Source: Mesaphorura yosii (taxonomy: Eukaryota > Arthropoda > Collembola > Poduromorpha > Tullbergiidae). From it: 64,000 nucleotides of DNA. The notes beneath the pieces are model-generated. The model was not told the DNA's origin and searched no databases. It worked only from the letters and a program-made list of their open reading frames with translations. Position numbers and translations under genes: made by a program. Where the stretch lies: assembly GCA_009869945.1 (NCBI GenBank), contig WIXG01000368.1, positions 1 through 64,000 on the forward strand. The letters run 5' to 3'. Positions 24,994 to 35,986 of this stretch are shown here, piece after piece (the stretch's first letter is position 1; each line of letters opens with the position of its first letter).

Positions 24994-27508
24994 ATGAACT
25001 TTGACATTGAAAATTTCGAAATCAAAAGAAGTGGAACTTTGCCTCCAGACACTCCAGAGACACCGATAATGACCTCACCCAGTGAAATTGTTGAGACCAG
25101 TGTCATAACTCTATCTGGAACGCAGGAAGTACGAAGGCAAAGATCAGCCTGCTTCATCTGCGGTAGTCGTGAAGGAGTCAAAGGTTCTACAACTTTAGCA
25201 AGTGCTGATGTTGATTTCTCTTCGTCCTTCCGCAGACTGTTTAATTTCGATAACAGCCAGCTGTTCGACGGCTACAAATTTTGCGTCGAGTGTCAAGAAG
25301 ACTTGCGAACAATCGGAATCATTCAACGGGAACTGGATGAACTCCAGTCAAAGTTACAGGCAGCTAGGCAAAAAATTTATGAACATATGATACGCAATTT
25401 CAAACGCAATACATCTCAATTGAACCTTGGAGCAGGGCCAACAAACGATCGCGAAGGAGACCAGATGATTCAAGCACAAAAAAGAATACTGAAGAGAGGT
25501 TTATGATTTTTCACTAATTTCACCCCACTTCGTTTACGTTTCAAGGGTACCTGAACTCAGCTCGGATTTATTTTTTCTTCTCCAGCTTCCTTGATGAACT
25601 CGAGATCTCGAAAGACACCAAGATTAATAGAGAAGCCTTCCGGCAGCTTCAACGAAAAAATTGAGGGGACGAAGCCTGGCCATCCTGAATCGGTTTCTAT
25701 AAAAGCAGAACCCAGGAGTGATTTATGTGTGACGGACAGCGACGATGACGAATTTGTGAAAAGCGCTTGCTACACGGATAGGCTGCACGATATTGACAAT
25801 ATTGACTTACGTCAACCGGCTGTGAGATTGGCACGAATGGTCATTTTGGAATCCCTAATTAAGAAAGCCCCTGCAAAATGGAAGCCGTGCACGTTCAGCT
25901 TAATTAACGGCAATGCCCGCAAGAAGAGTAGAAGTGGCATTAAGTCAGTGATGCCAATGAATCGTTATGTCCCTTCATCTTCGGAAATTTTTGACGAGCC
26001 ATGCTCTAACCCAAACGCATTCACGGCTTACGGACTGCGCAAAAGAAATAAGCCAGAGCGTTACAGGTACAGAATCATTAATTCATTACAAATTGCGGCT
26101 ATTAATTTAAAATCATGAATATCCAATTATTTATTGGTGTATTTTTAGTGAATATTTCTCGCGTTCGGACGAAGAATTGGATATTTTTGGAAGCACCGGC
26201 AGCCTGAGTGAAGCCAGTTTTGGCGAGGACGACGATTTTATAATCGGATTGGATAACGAACTTTATGATGAATACGACAGTGATAGTCAGGAACGCAAAA
26301 GGAAGTTGACCCTACCCTTACCGAAATCCAAAGCGAATCAAACCATCATCTGCAACGCAGTGCGTCCAGCCACGATGGCATGCACGGCCTCAGAACCAAG
26401 TCAAACGATCAGGGTAGAAGTTGGTGACATAAAAGAAATTGACGTTGATCCAAACTTGCATCGTTGCCCAATAAGCAACTGCTCTAAAGACTACGTTTCT
26501 GCTGGAGGACTGCGAAAACATCTGCGTGCAGCGCATTCAATGTCTTCAATGAAGCCTGCATACAAAATAATCACAGAAACAGACGGGTCGGGAAATGTGC
26601 AGTACACTAAACTATTTCCCTGCGAGATCTGCGGGAAGGAGTTCAAGGACAGCTCTGCATTAAAATACCACTTCGAACGGCACAAGCCGAATAGTGAACG
26701 GAAGCACATTTGTCAAGAGTGTGGAAAGGGATTTGCCAAGTTTTCGCTGTTGAAGAGGCACAAAGTGAAGCATCTCCCGAAGGGTGTGCCCGGTGCAGGA
26801 GATGGGGCACCGATGCGGGATCTGTGTCAGCTGTGTGGAAAACCTACAAGTAACCTAACACAGCACATGCGAACTCATACCGGCGAGAAACTGCACAAAT
26901 GCAAGTTTTGTGAAAAGGCGTTCAACACATCGAACTCGGCCAAGTCTCACATGCGGATTCATACAGGCGAGAAACCGTTCGAGTGTAAAATATGCGAATC
27001 AAAGTAAGTTGAAAATACTAGAACTTGTGCATTGTGCTACGCTCAAGTGTCTCAAGAGTCTGAATGTGGTATGTTTTAATTTGGCAGGTTCCGTTCGAAC
27101 CAAAGCTATTTAAGACATCAGAAAGTCCACGATCCTATCAAGGCTTACATTTGCGACTTTTGTGGTAAATCATTCCGATTCAAGCCAAATCTGAAAGAGC
27201 ATTTACATGTACACACGCGGGAACTTCCGTTTCGATGCAATTTGTGTGGGAGGAGATACGCTGAACGAGAATTGTTGAGAAAGCATATGCATGACGATCA
27301 CACGGCGGAGCAGATTGAAAGGAAACGAAGGGCTCAGCGAACACGGGAGATCCAGCGGCAGGATAAAGTTGGTTATGCCGGAGGAAATGAGGAATTGGCC
27401 GAAATTAGAGCGGCAAGTGCCCCAAGCGAAGAATCTGCACAACCCGCAAACCAATCTCTCATAATTCCGTTCCAGCATAGTTCTGTAATTCCTACCAGAT
27501 ACTACTAA
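24994..27508 (+). CDS. ZAD-like C2H2 zinc-finger protein (8 fingers)
   Basis: Four exons (24994-25498, 25586-26066, 26149-27003, 27088-27508) encode 753 residues. Near residue 53 is ACFICG and near residue 98 FCVEC, followed by a coiled helix (QRELDELQSKLQAARQ): a ZAD-like N-terminal module. An acidic middle (SDDDEF, GEDDDF, DEYDSDS) precedes eight C2H2 fingers. The first is atypical (CPISNCSKDY); others begin CEICGKEF, CQECGKGF, CQLCGKPT, CKFCEKAF, CKICESKF, CDFCGKSF and CNLCGRRY. Two linkers are close to TGEKPF, the mark of a protein that lies in the DNA groove. Intron 3 splits finger six. The role is probably as a nuclear transcription regulator. AATAAA at 27518. Confidence 0.88.
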
Positions 27509-27955
27509 AAGAATTTAATAAAATTTTAAAATTTACCCCGAAGAGACGATATAGAAATAGAGAATTTCGTGATGGACATGCTCGTCAATATTGACGTCAA
27601 TTCTCAGGAAATTAAGACTTCCATAAAACCATGCAGACTCCATCACTCAGACTTCCATAATCGCTTAAAATCAAAGGTCGGTCTTTAAATATTCAATTCC
27701 GGAGTGCTCTGCACATACACACACTAAACTTACCTCGTAGGCAACAGAAAACAACACCCAAACTGAACATCGGAAAGCACTTTGAAAGCGATTAATGCAC
27801 TGAATTGTTTATGCCGGAATTTTTCAAGTAAAGAAGACAAGGCGCGGAGAGAAAATGAATTCTTAGAAATGCATCTAAGGCCGAGAGCTTGTGTGTATGA
27901 AATTTTGATGGGCGGAACGAACCACATTTTACCCTAATTGCGTACTCATGGGAAG
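27509..27955. other. intergenic between zinc-finger gene and Tc1 element
   Basis: AATAAA at 27518-27523 serves the upstream gene. The rest, up to the TA target site at 27956, has no feature I can support. Confidence 0.45.
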
Positions 27956-27957
27956 TA

Positions 27958-27983
27958 CCGTGTGGATCGAAAGTCTGTGTGCA
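27958..27983 (+). repeat. left terminal inverted repeat of the Tc1-like element
   Basis: The first 26 bases match the reverse complement of 29212-29237 with about two differences (G/T changes at positions 8 and 20). It abuts a TA dinucleotide. Confidence 0.85.
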
Positions 27984-28068
27984 TTCACTGCGCGGTAACG
28001 TGGGTTTTTACAAAAACTGCTGTAACTTCCTTAATTGTCAATTAAATTTCGATCAATTTTTTTGCATC

Positions 28069-29133
28069 ATGAAGGCTGAGAAGTTATCTAAAAACGTAGC
28101 TAAGCGAATAAAAACTAAAATGTTTTTGAAGCAAGGGTATTCAGTATCGCAAATAGCTCTGCTTGTGAAAGTTCATCGTAACACTGTCCGAAATGTGGCC
28201 AGGAAAAAACTGGTCACTGATAAGAAGCGATCTGGTCGACCGTCCAAGACCACGCCAAAAACCACGACTACAATTCAGCGCACGATGAAGGAGAAACTCG
28301 GGGCTTCCCCCCGGAAAACAGCACGAAAACTCAAAATGAGCGACAGGTATGTGACCACGGGCAAAGAAATCTCGAAGGATTCCATCCGCCGTCACCTCAA
28401 GAAGACAAGCTGGGGCGGAAAAACTTCAAATCATCCACTACTCCAATCCTGAGTGCTAAAACATTGAGGACAGGCTCTCGTTCGCTAAAATCGTCTAAAA
28501 TAATGGTTGCTTGAATGGCGGAAGGATCGCCGACGCCATGTTCGATCACGTCTTATGGTCGGTTGAGACGATGATAGAACTGCAGCGAAAACGAAACTCG
28601 AGTACTAATAGATACTATTGTGAGGACCGAAAGAAAGTTCCGGCAACAATTCTGCCAAAATTTCAACTCAAAGTTATGGAGGCTGTGGTCTGACTGAGCT
28701 GCACGTTGTCGAAGAGAAGACCACAGTCACCGCTAAGTATTAGCGAGAGAAGATTATACTCATATACCTTAGTGCTCTGGAGGACTCCTCATTATTCCCA
28801 TCAAGGTTCAAGAGAACATTCCAACAGGATGGTGCCCCACCCCATGGAACCAAGGTCAACATGGAGATTTTGACAGATGCGCTGCCAAGAGTGTGGGGGA
28901 AGGGAATTTGGCCAGGAAATAGCCCCGAGTTGAACCCAATCGAGAACTTATGAGCCATTCTAATGGAATCAATTTACATCGCGCCACTTCCTAAGACCAG
29001 AAACGAGCTATTCACCCGAGTTCAGCAGTGGTGGAGCCGACTTGACGTTAATGTGCTTAAGAAACTGAGTCGCTCCTTGCCAAATCGAATTAAACTAGTC
29101 CGGGAGGCTAGTGGCGGACATATCAGATACTAA
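28069..29133 (+). pseudogene. Tc1-like transposase remnant
   Basis: An N-terminal paired-type helix-turn-helix is intact (FLKQGYSVSQIALLVKVHRN then RSGRPSKTT), as is the linker to a second HTH (ISKDSIRRHLKKTSWG). The DDE domain is recognisable but broken. The first catalytic Asp is missing in WSVETMIEL, where the family has D before E. The second is kept in FQQDGAPPHGT, and the Glu is kept in NPIENL. Frame shifts occur near 28460 and 28680, and stops at about 28739 (TAG) and 28951 (TGA at the Trp of ENLW). The last part reads SLPNRIKLVREASGGHIRY then TAA. It cannot make active transposase. Confidence 0.85.
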
Positions 29134-29211
29134 GGTATTTCCAGTACAAGTGCATTTTTTTTGGCGCAAGTGACTTGATAAAATTAAAGGTCTAAGTTTG
29201 GTCCAAAATTG

Positions 29212-29237
29212 TGCACAAAGACTTTCGATACACACGG
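29212..29237 (-). repeat. right terminal inverted repeat of the Tc1-like element
   Basis: It mirrors the left repeat and abuts the second TA at 29238-29239. Confidence 0.85.
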
Positions 29238-29357
29238 TAAGTGCTCCATGTAAAGTTTTGTCCTTCAATTTTCTGTAAATCTGCAAGAGAAAGCCGCGCC
29301 AGTGAACAGTCATCAGTCGCTACAACTGCAAAGTCGAACCAACACGTGAAAGTCAAT

Positions 29358-30593
29358 ATGCTATCACACAGGCTTCTGGACATTTGGTCCTACGTGCATC
29401 GCCTGGGCTTCGGGTTGGGCGTGATGCCTTTCAAGTGTCACACGTCCAAGTATCGGCACTCGGTTGAGTTGGTCTCAAGTCGAGCTGAGACTCTCAAATT
29501 CTACCTTTGCGCCGTTCTCGCCCTTGCCCTGCATTCTGCTCGCATCACTAGCATACTCCGCGTCTTAGCGCTGTTCTGGGACAAGGCTGAGGTCATAGAC
29601 TTGTTCGTACAAAGTCATGATGTGGTGGTCGAGGCCGTGGCTGTGGGTCTGCATCTATACACGCTCTTTCACGCCAAAAAATTTATCTGCTTCTTGAACT
29701 GTGTGTTTCAACTGAACTACAAGCAGATGATGGTCAAGGACGAGACGACAGAACAGCCTGCACAGGCAGAGACGGCCTCTTCCAAACCTTCACGATTGGA
29801 GAAATTCTTGACCCAGCAGTTCTTCATGGGTGGTTTTTTCGCTCCGTTTTCTGGGGCAGTGGGCATCGTCATTTCTGGCCCACCTTCGGGTTGGTCTTTT
29901 TCACGCGGTTTATGGTACATCGTCTCTCCTTTGGAATATAATGATTGGAGTGGGTCTGTTTTATAATTATTTGGCTGGCACAATTTTCATCATAATGTAG
30001 GTGTACACATCACTCATGTACACATTTTTTATGCACGGATCCTTGGAAATGTTTGAGTAAGTTCTCGACATTGCCGGTATGACACATTTAAAGCTGAATT
30101 TGAAAGACCTCGCATTTGTAGATGGAAATCACCAACCACGAGCGATCAACGGGCTCTTCTCCGCAGGTCCTTTTGTGAGCACCAACTCCTGAACACTTTG
30201 GCGGTTGATCTGAGCGCTTCCATGGTAGCAGCCGTCTTATCAATTGGTTTATGCAACATCGTTTTGAGCATTTTCCTCTGCATCAAGGTTCCCGTCGCAT
30301 TGCTAGGTTCCGTGATGATAGTCCTCGTTTTAGAAGCATTGTTCGTCTTAATCATGCTCAGGGTAACTTTGTTCACGGCAGTTGGACTTCGAGACGCCTC
30401 TGTGGCTTATCCACAATCCTTCATTAAGAATGATCGCGAGCTGACTAATGGGGATTTGGCATTCTTCAAGTCCTGCAGACCAATCCAGCTTTGGTTTGGG
30501 GACATGTTTCCCTTTGAGACACGTGCCTTCTTTCTGAATGTATTGTCGGACATCGTGCTGGAGAATGTTGTGAATTTAGTTGTAAGCTTCTGA
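29358..30593 (+). pseudogene. chemoreceptor-like multipass protein A, disrupted
   Basis: The start MLSHRLLDIWSYVHRLGFGL leads into several hydrophobic helices. Exon 1 should run to 30056 with a GTAAGT donor and exon 2 from 30122 to the TGA at 30593, in the same arrangement as its neighbour at 31010. Exon 2 ends with the block CRPIQLWFGDMFPFE and ENVVNLVVSF. I link this to the expanded gustatory/odorant-receptor-like families of springtails by the many helices and the C-terminal Cys-Arg-Pro block; the link is tentative. A one-base shift near 29868 and a TAG at 29998-30000 break it. Comparison with copy B shows that reading resumes in the shifted frame. Confidence 0.55.
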
Positions 30594-31009
30594 TCGAAAT
30601 AAACTAGTCTTAGTTATGGACGTCATAGCTCAAGAGACTATCATACTCGATTATCTACACAGGCAATGAATTCCAAAGGCATGAGCCCCATGCCTTTTAA
30701 TTTTATTCTTCAAAGAAACTTTAATAAAGTTGCAACAGCAACGTCAAATGCTGTGTTGTGTTTGTGTTAAGTGATTGATTTTATCAGCCCAGGTATGAAG
30801 AAGGTACTAAGTGCGCATGAAATTTTGATATGATGTAAAGTAAATTCGAAGCAGCCTAATTGCGAAATCATGTCCAATTGCAAGGGAAAACTTTTTCCAT
30901 CCTCATAACTGTCAACTGTCAATAATTTACTTTCTAAACTTGATGCATGATGATAGTAAGCTATATCATCATTCCTCAGGTGCGTTCAGAGAGTCGAAGT
31001 TGCTAGAAA
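30594..31009. other. spacer between the two chemoreceptor-like copies
   Basis: It includes an AATAAA near 30597 and a second at about 30722 that could end copy A. No other feature is visible. Confidence 0.4.
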
Positions 31010-32225
31010 ATGTTTTCACACAACCTGCTGTATATATGATCGTATGCTCACCGTCTGGGATTCGTTTTGGGTGTCCTGCCCTTCAAATGTCACACGTCGA
31101 GGTATCAACATTCAGTCGAGATGGTCTCCGGTCGATCTGAGATTCGTAAGTGGTACATTTGCACTTGTGTCGCCTTTACTGTACATTCGGTGCACATCGC
31201 GAGCATACTCCGGGTCCTACTCAGGCACTGGGGCGAGGTTGGTGTAATAGAGTTGCTCCTACAAAGCCACAATCTGGCCCTTGAGGCCTTCGGAGTGAGC
31301 TTGCACGTTTACATGCTCCGCAACGGTAGGAAGATGGCTGCCTTTCTGAACAGCATGATTCAACTGAGCTACAAACAGATGGACAGATATGGGCTGGATC
31401 AACGTACACCATCTGCATCCGGCAGCACACTGCTTGAGAAATTCCTGACTCTGCAGGTCGTTGTGGTCTGTGTTCTTGCACCTTCGATGGCTGCAGTCGG
31501 GATGATTCTTTTAGCCCATTTTCAAATTGATCTCTGGCCTGCCGTTTATGGCACTTCTTATGCCCCGTTCAATCTGTTCGTTGGATTCGGCGTATTCTAC
31601 AGTTTCATGATGGACACCACGATGGCCCTCATCTACAATTATACAGCAATCATGTACGCGCTCTTTATGTTTGGCTCGTTGGCGAGATTTGAGTAAGTCT
31701 TCGACAAACTACACAATCGCCAATCAAAGTGCCGACTTTTCTTTTGATTTACAGGTGGAAATCGCCAACTACTGCTGGCAAACAAGCGCACATGCAAAGA
31801 TTATTTCATGAGCATCAAGTCCTCAACGCACTTGCAGTTGAGTTGAGCGCTCCGATAGTGGCGACTATTCTGTCTGTTGGTCTATTTTTAACTACCGTGG
31901 GCATTTTCCTCTGCATTAAGGCCCACCATGCCATGAATGGTCTACTGGTGCTTGTCCTCTGATGGAAATGACCGTCATCGTCCTCGTTTTCAGGATCGTG
32001 CTGTTCATGGCAGTCGGCCTACGCGACGCGTCAGTGGCTTATCTGAAATCCTTCGTGAAAAATGAACGTGAACTGAGCAAACCGGATGCAGCATTCTTCA
32101 AATGCTGCAGACCCATTCAGCTTTGGTTTGGAGACTTGTTTCCATTTGAGACCCGTACGTTTTTCCTGAAAGCGATGTCCGAAATTGTGTTGGAGAATGT
32201 TGTAAACTTGGTTGTCACCTTTTGA
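31010..32225 (+). pseudogene. chemoreceptor-like multipass protein B, disrupted
   Basis: This is a tandem paralogue of copy A with the same intron (exon 1 31010-31692, exon 2 31755-32225). The start MFSHNLLYI is followed by TGA at 31037-31039, where copy A has tryptophan (DIWSY), then SYAHRLGFVLGVLPFKCHTS. Several helices follow, for example VVVVCVLAPSMAAVGMILL. A one-base shift lies near 31961 inside a helix, and the rest reads VFRIVLFMAVGLRDASVAYL, then CRPIQLWFGDLFPFE and ENVVNLVVTF before TGA. Because the two copies carry different lesions, each can be used to place the other's breaks. A downstream ATG could in principle start a shortened protein, but the shift remains. Confidence 0.55.
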
Positions 32226-32281
32226 ATGATACGTTAGTTTATTTTTAATTTTACAGAACTATTCCATTAAAATCTCTTTGT

Positions 32282-35038
32282 TTAGATATACAAGTCTGTC
32301 ACAACGAAAGAATCCCAGAAATTCATTCGGTCATTCAATACGCTCGTCATTTTTGTGCCATTTCCTCGAAGCTCGTACCACTCGAACGGCTTTGCCCCTG
32401 AAATTGGTTTCCATTGCTCGCCGTAACCCGATGTGTCTGGCACTCTGAAAAACAGGATATCGTATAATGTCTTCAGACTTCAGCTATATCAAATACGTGG
32501 CCTTGACCGTGGGGATCTGCTCACCCAGTATCAGCGAACGATGTCCACAAATGAACTAACATCTTTGAAAAGTTGTACTGTGGTGCTCCTGTCGAGATTT
32601 TAGGATAATTGTAGCCCGCATCCTGAAACAGATACTGAAGCTCGTCCACATGGCCCGCTCCCTTCACGTCTTCAATTGACACAATACTATTCATGCCAAA
32701 TGATTGAGTAAACACTTCGATCCAATAACTTTGTGGAACTTGCTCTGTTAAATAATACAAATACACGTTCTCCTTCTGGGAACCAGGCGACTGTTGCTGA
32801 AGTCGTCGCTGCTCGTAAGCTTGGTGGACATAGAAAGCAGTCAAGTATGTTGGGTGTGTGAAGTCGCGATCCGAGAACATGTCTGTGATATTTTGTGACA
32901 CGTTCAGTGTCAAATTATTTCCAGCACCAAAGTAAAAGTCGTGAATGGCCTGCACTATTTCTTCTGGCTCCATCGTGAAGTTGTTGGGATTCGGTAGCAA
33001 ATGGAGACCACTCATCGCTTGCTGAGTCCAGTTAACATTCCAAGCTTCCATGATGGCAGGAACTTTCAGTAGGCTCAAGGATGCAGCAATTCCTTCTTGG
33101 TTGTTTACGCCGAACATTGCTGGTACAACATTGCTGACGAAACCTGACTGGTAAAGTTTCAATGGGGTATCTGAAAGAAATGCCTCCTCGCCTTCAGAAA
33201 CGTCGGAAGATTCAACTGAATATAAGAAGGATCTGGCGATAAAAGCTTCCGCGGTTGTTACGACGAGCTTCTCAGCTTCCATGTTCATCAGACAGTCCAT
33301 CAGGGTCTCAACATTCAAGTCTTCATCCGGCCGTTCGCTGTTCGAACAGTTCAGGTTTCTGCCCAAGTTGAAAGCATCTTGCACAGGATTTAGAGAAAGG
33401 AGGGTCGTGTCCAGTATTGTTCCACTTTCGCAGATCACTCTTGAAAACAACCCTTTACTCACTGGCGACACGAGATGTGCGGTGATGCTCGACGATCCGG
33501 ATGATTCACCAAACAACAAAACCCTAGCGGGGTCGCCACCAAATGCTGCAATGTTGGACTTCACCCATTTTAAAGCCATGGTTTGATCTTTCAGGCCTTG
33601 GTGCCCGCGAGCTGCAGAAGTGTGGACGTTCAGCATTCCTGTGACGTAAACAGAATAAAAATGAAGACAACTGCATTGCTGCTGCTGGCTGGGAGAACGG
33701 ATACTTAGTTCAAAACCATTTGACACAAACCATGGTGGTAAAATACTTATTAGTACAAAGTACGCTTAGTGCAATGGCCGCTTATGTTCAAAAGTCCATT
33801 ATTATTAAAACAAATCAAAAATCATTTAAAACACGCAATCAATCATTAATACGAGCATCCATATACGAATGCACGTATGCACTTTTGCATTCGTCTTAAC
33901 TCAAAGGACTGTTGAATGCCTCTGCACTGTTCGAAAATGTTTTTCTGCTTCTCAGGCAAGGACATTGTATTTTCCCAAACGCTACGCGTGCCTTCAAAGG
34001 TCAAGCGAAGCAAGTGAATCGTTCTCGAAAGTACAATATCCAGGCACGTCAACGTCGTCTTACGATCATGTTAAGCCTAAGCCAATGGAAGCGTATGCGT
34101 ATACATCAAACAAAACTACAGATTTCAATACGCGGTTTGTATCAAATGGTTTTGAATTAAGCGTCCGACCATGTATGGCTGCATCTGATTTCAGAAATCC
34201 AGCATGTACGAAAATGTTCGCCTTACCAAACACTCCAAGTCGATAGTGCAAAGTGACCAAGATCACATTTTCATCCAGCAAGTATTCTCCTCCGTTGTAG
34301 AAAACATTTCCGGCGAGCCCACCACCATGGAAGTAAACCATTACTGGAAATGTATTCTTTTTGCCAAAGTTTCCATGCAGTTCGTCCAATGTCTAAAAGT
34401 TAAATCGCACATTGAATGCTGGTCACTGCTTCTAGGCGACCTCACCTTTGGCGTGTAGACGTTGAGGTACAGGCAGTCCTCGTGTCCTTTAATTCCGCGC
34501 CAGCCTCCTTGCCTTCCATCCTGCGTGCACTCTGACCGGAAGTAAGTTGCATTGCGAATTCCCGTCCAGCCGTCCGCAGGTTGAGGTGGTTTGAATCGGA
34601 GCTCATTAACAGGCGGCTTGGCGTATGGAATGCCTGAACCAGTTGAACGTAGAATGATGTTCGAGAGAGAATTATGTCGCAGTGGTCCTTACCCAAGAAT
34701 GCCAGGTAGTCCCTTCCATCGCGCGTCTGTAACCTTTTCCCCAGCAATGACCCTTGTGTTATGTTCAGAATGATTTCACTAACCACAACTGAATTCGGAG
34801 CATTCTGGCTGACAGTGTAATTAATGGCAGCAGTGTCGGTTTCTTCACGGATGCTTGGGCGAAGCCACAGTATAAAAAGTAGCACGATTATAATTGTTAT
34901 GGAACCAAGCAACAAATTGCGGAAATTAAAATCAGCTGGCACTGACAGGGACTCACTTTTCTCTATCCCCACTTCTTCGTTGCCATTTATGGGCTGGTAG
35001 CCCCGCCTGGATCGTGAATGCGCAGATTTTGTAAGCAT
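32282..35038 (-). CDS. membrane-anchored carboxylesterase 1
   Basis: Five exons (35038-34693, 34633-34446, 34392-34227, 33638-32525, 32444-32282) give 658 residues. Residues about 1-40 are hydrophilic, then one helix (NLLLGSITIIIVLLFILWL) makes a type II membrane anchor; the esterase would face outside or the lumen. The alpha/beta-hydrolase fold shows YFHGGGLAG (oxyanion hole), the nucleophile in FGESSGSSS, Glu in NNQEGI and His in GAGHVDELQ, so the triad is complete. SEDCLYLNV-type text appears as HEDCLYLNVYTPK. Many NxT/S sites suggest glycosylation. It is likely to hydrolyse small esters. Intron 3 is long (588 bases) and contains an inverted repeat. The paralogue at 39125 has the same exon plan. 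Confidence 0.93.
33698..33731 (+). repeat. left arm of an inverted repeat inside an esterase intron
   Basis: The 34 bases here match the reverse complement of 34134-34167 at about 29 positions; the core TTCAAAACCATTTGA is exact. The arms are about 400 bases apart. Both lie inside intron 3 of carboxylesterase 1. This could be a degraded non-autonomous DNA transposon or a relic of local duplication in inverted orientation. Confidence 0.6.
34134..34167 (-). repeat. right arm of the esterase-intron inverted repeat
   Basis: It pairs with 33698-33731. Similarity stops at both arm borders, as expected for short terminal inverted repeats; no target-site duplication could be recognised. Confidence 0.6.
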
Positions 35039-35986
35039 AATCCAAATTCTTCGTTAAAAGTTCTTAACTTCCCATTCTCTGAACTGAAAGCTGCTGCTCT
35101 ACGTATCGCTTCAATTTAATGTGTTCAGATTCAAAGTTCAGGAAGGGTTCATTACGTTTTATCATTAAAATTGCAGCTTAAAGTTCGCAGGTGTGATTGG
35201 TGTGTTCTTTTGTTATTCAATTGATAAGCGTTGTCAATATTTATCATGGGCTTGGCCCATTCAGTAAACAAAAAATTTAAAAGGTTGCAATCATAAGGCC
35301 ATATCTTGAGGTCATATCCCTTAGGGATCACGGCATATTACTGCTACTGCCCTTCCGAAGGCTTTAATGATCTCATTCCCCAAGATGAAAGGTGCGCGCG
35401 TACTGACCACTGCGCCATTAACGCTTAGCGTATTTCGGAACCCGGCTCATTTCTGCTTTCAAATGGTGAACTAATCAATCTGAGATGATCTCACCAACCA
35501 CCTGAGCACCCACATGCACACACGAATTAACTATCTGTATTACCTGTAATAACTGCTGGTAATTTACATGACTTTGATTCAAGTAGAATTTTCGGAAAGC
35601 TCAATATTCTCTGCTGGATCAACTCTTTGTGCTTAGATTAGACCTAAATGTCATACAAGTTCAAGAACAGACTGTTGTGTCTCCACTCTCCGCTTTAAGT
35701 CGAATGACATCACCTTAACTCATAAATCTGGTTATTCTAAACTATGTGAAAATTAAATGTGATAGACTATCTACGACTATGACAGTAATATCATTTGATG
35801 GCATCATCGTGCACTCTCAATAGAGTGTTGGGGCACGTGAAAAATCGGTTAGTGGAACATCGACCGCTGACATAAAACAAATAAATAGAATTCTGAGACC
35901 GTCAGGTCAAATCATTAGGCATCGGTATTAATCAGTAAGCTGTTTCCTCGTCTGTCCGAACAAGAAGAACAATATATTTTCACAAA
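35039..35986. other. intergenic between divergent esterase 1 and regucalcin 1
   Basis: This 950-base interval holds both promoters. Near 35340-35425 is a tRNA-like stretch on the minus strand, listed separately. No ORF of note. Confidence 0.45.
35340..35425 (-). repeat. possible tRNA-derived (SINE-like) relic
   Basis: On the minus strand the sequence TGGCGCAGTGG (35407-35417) fits the RNA polymerase III A-box, with CAGTACGCGCGC right after it as in a tRNA D-arm. A B-box about 40 bases further is at best degraded. A self-complementary CCTTCCGAAGG stretch follows. It does not fold as a clean tRNA, so a tRNA-derived repeat relic is more likely. Confidence 0.25.

Larger units (their letters stand above)
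27958..29237 (+). mobile_element. Tc1-like DNA transposon, complete ends, dead transposase
   Basis: The element is 1280 bases. Its ends form inverted repeats: the left begins CCGTGTGGATCGAAAGTCT (27958) and the right, read in reverse, CCGTGTGTATCGAAAGTCT (29237), with about 24 of the first 26 bases equal. It is flanked by TA at 27956-27957 and 29238-29239, the target duplication of the Tc1/mariner superfamily. The single gene inside is broken. The intact ends and moderate decay suggest insertion some time ago by a then-active relative. Confidence 0.9.

Noticed and set aside
33869..34246. 125-codon plus-strand frame within an esterase intron
   Set aside because: It overlaps the inverted repeat and esterase exon 3 on the other strand; no homology.
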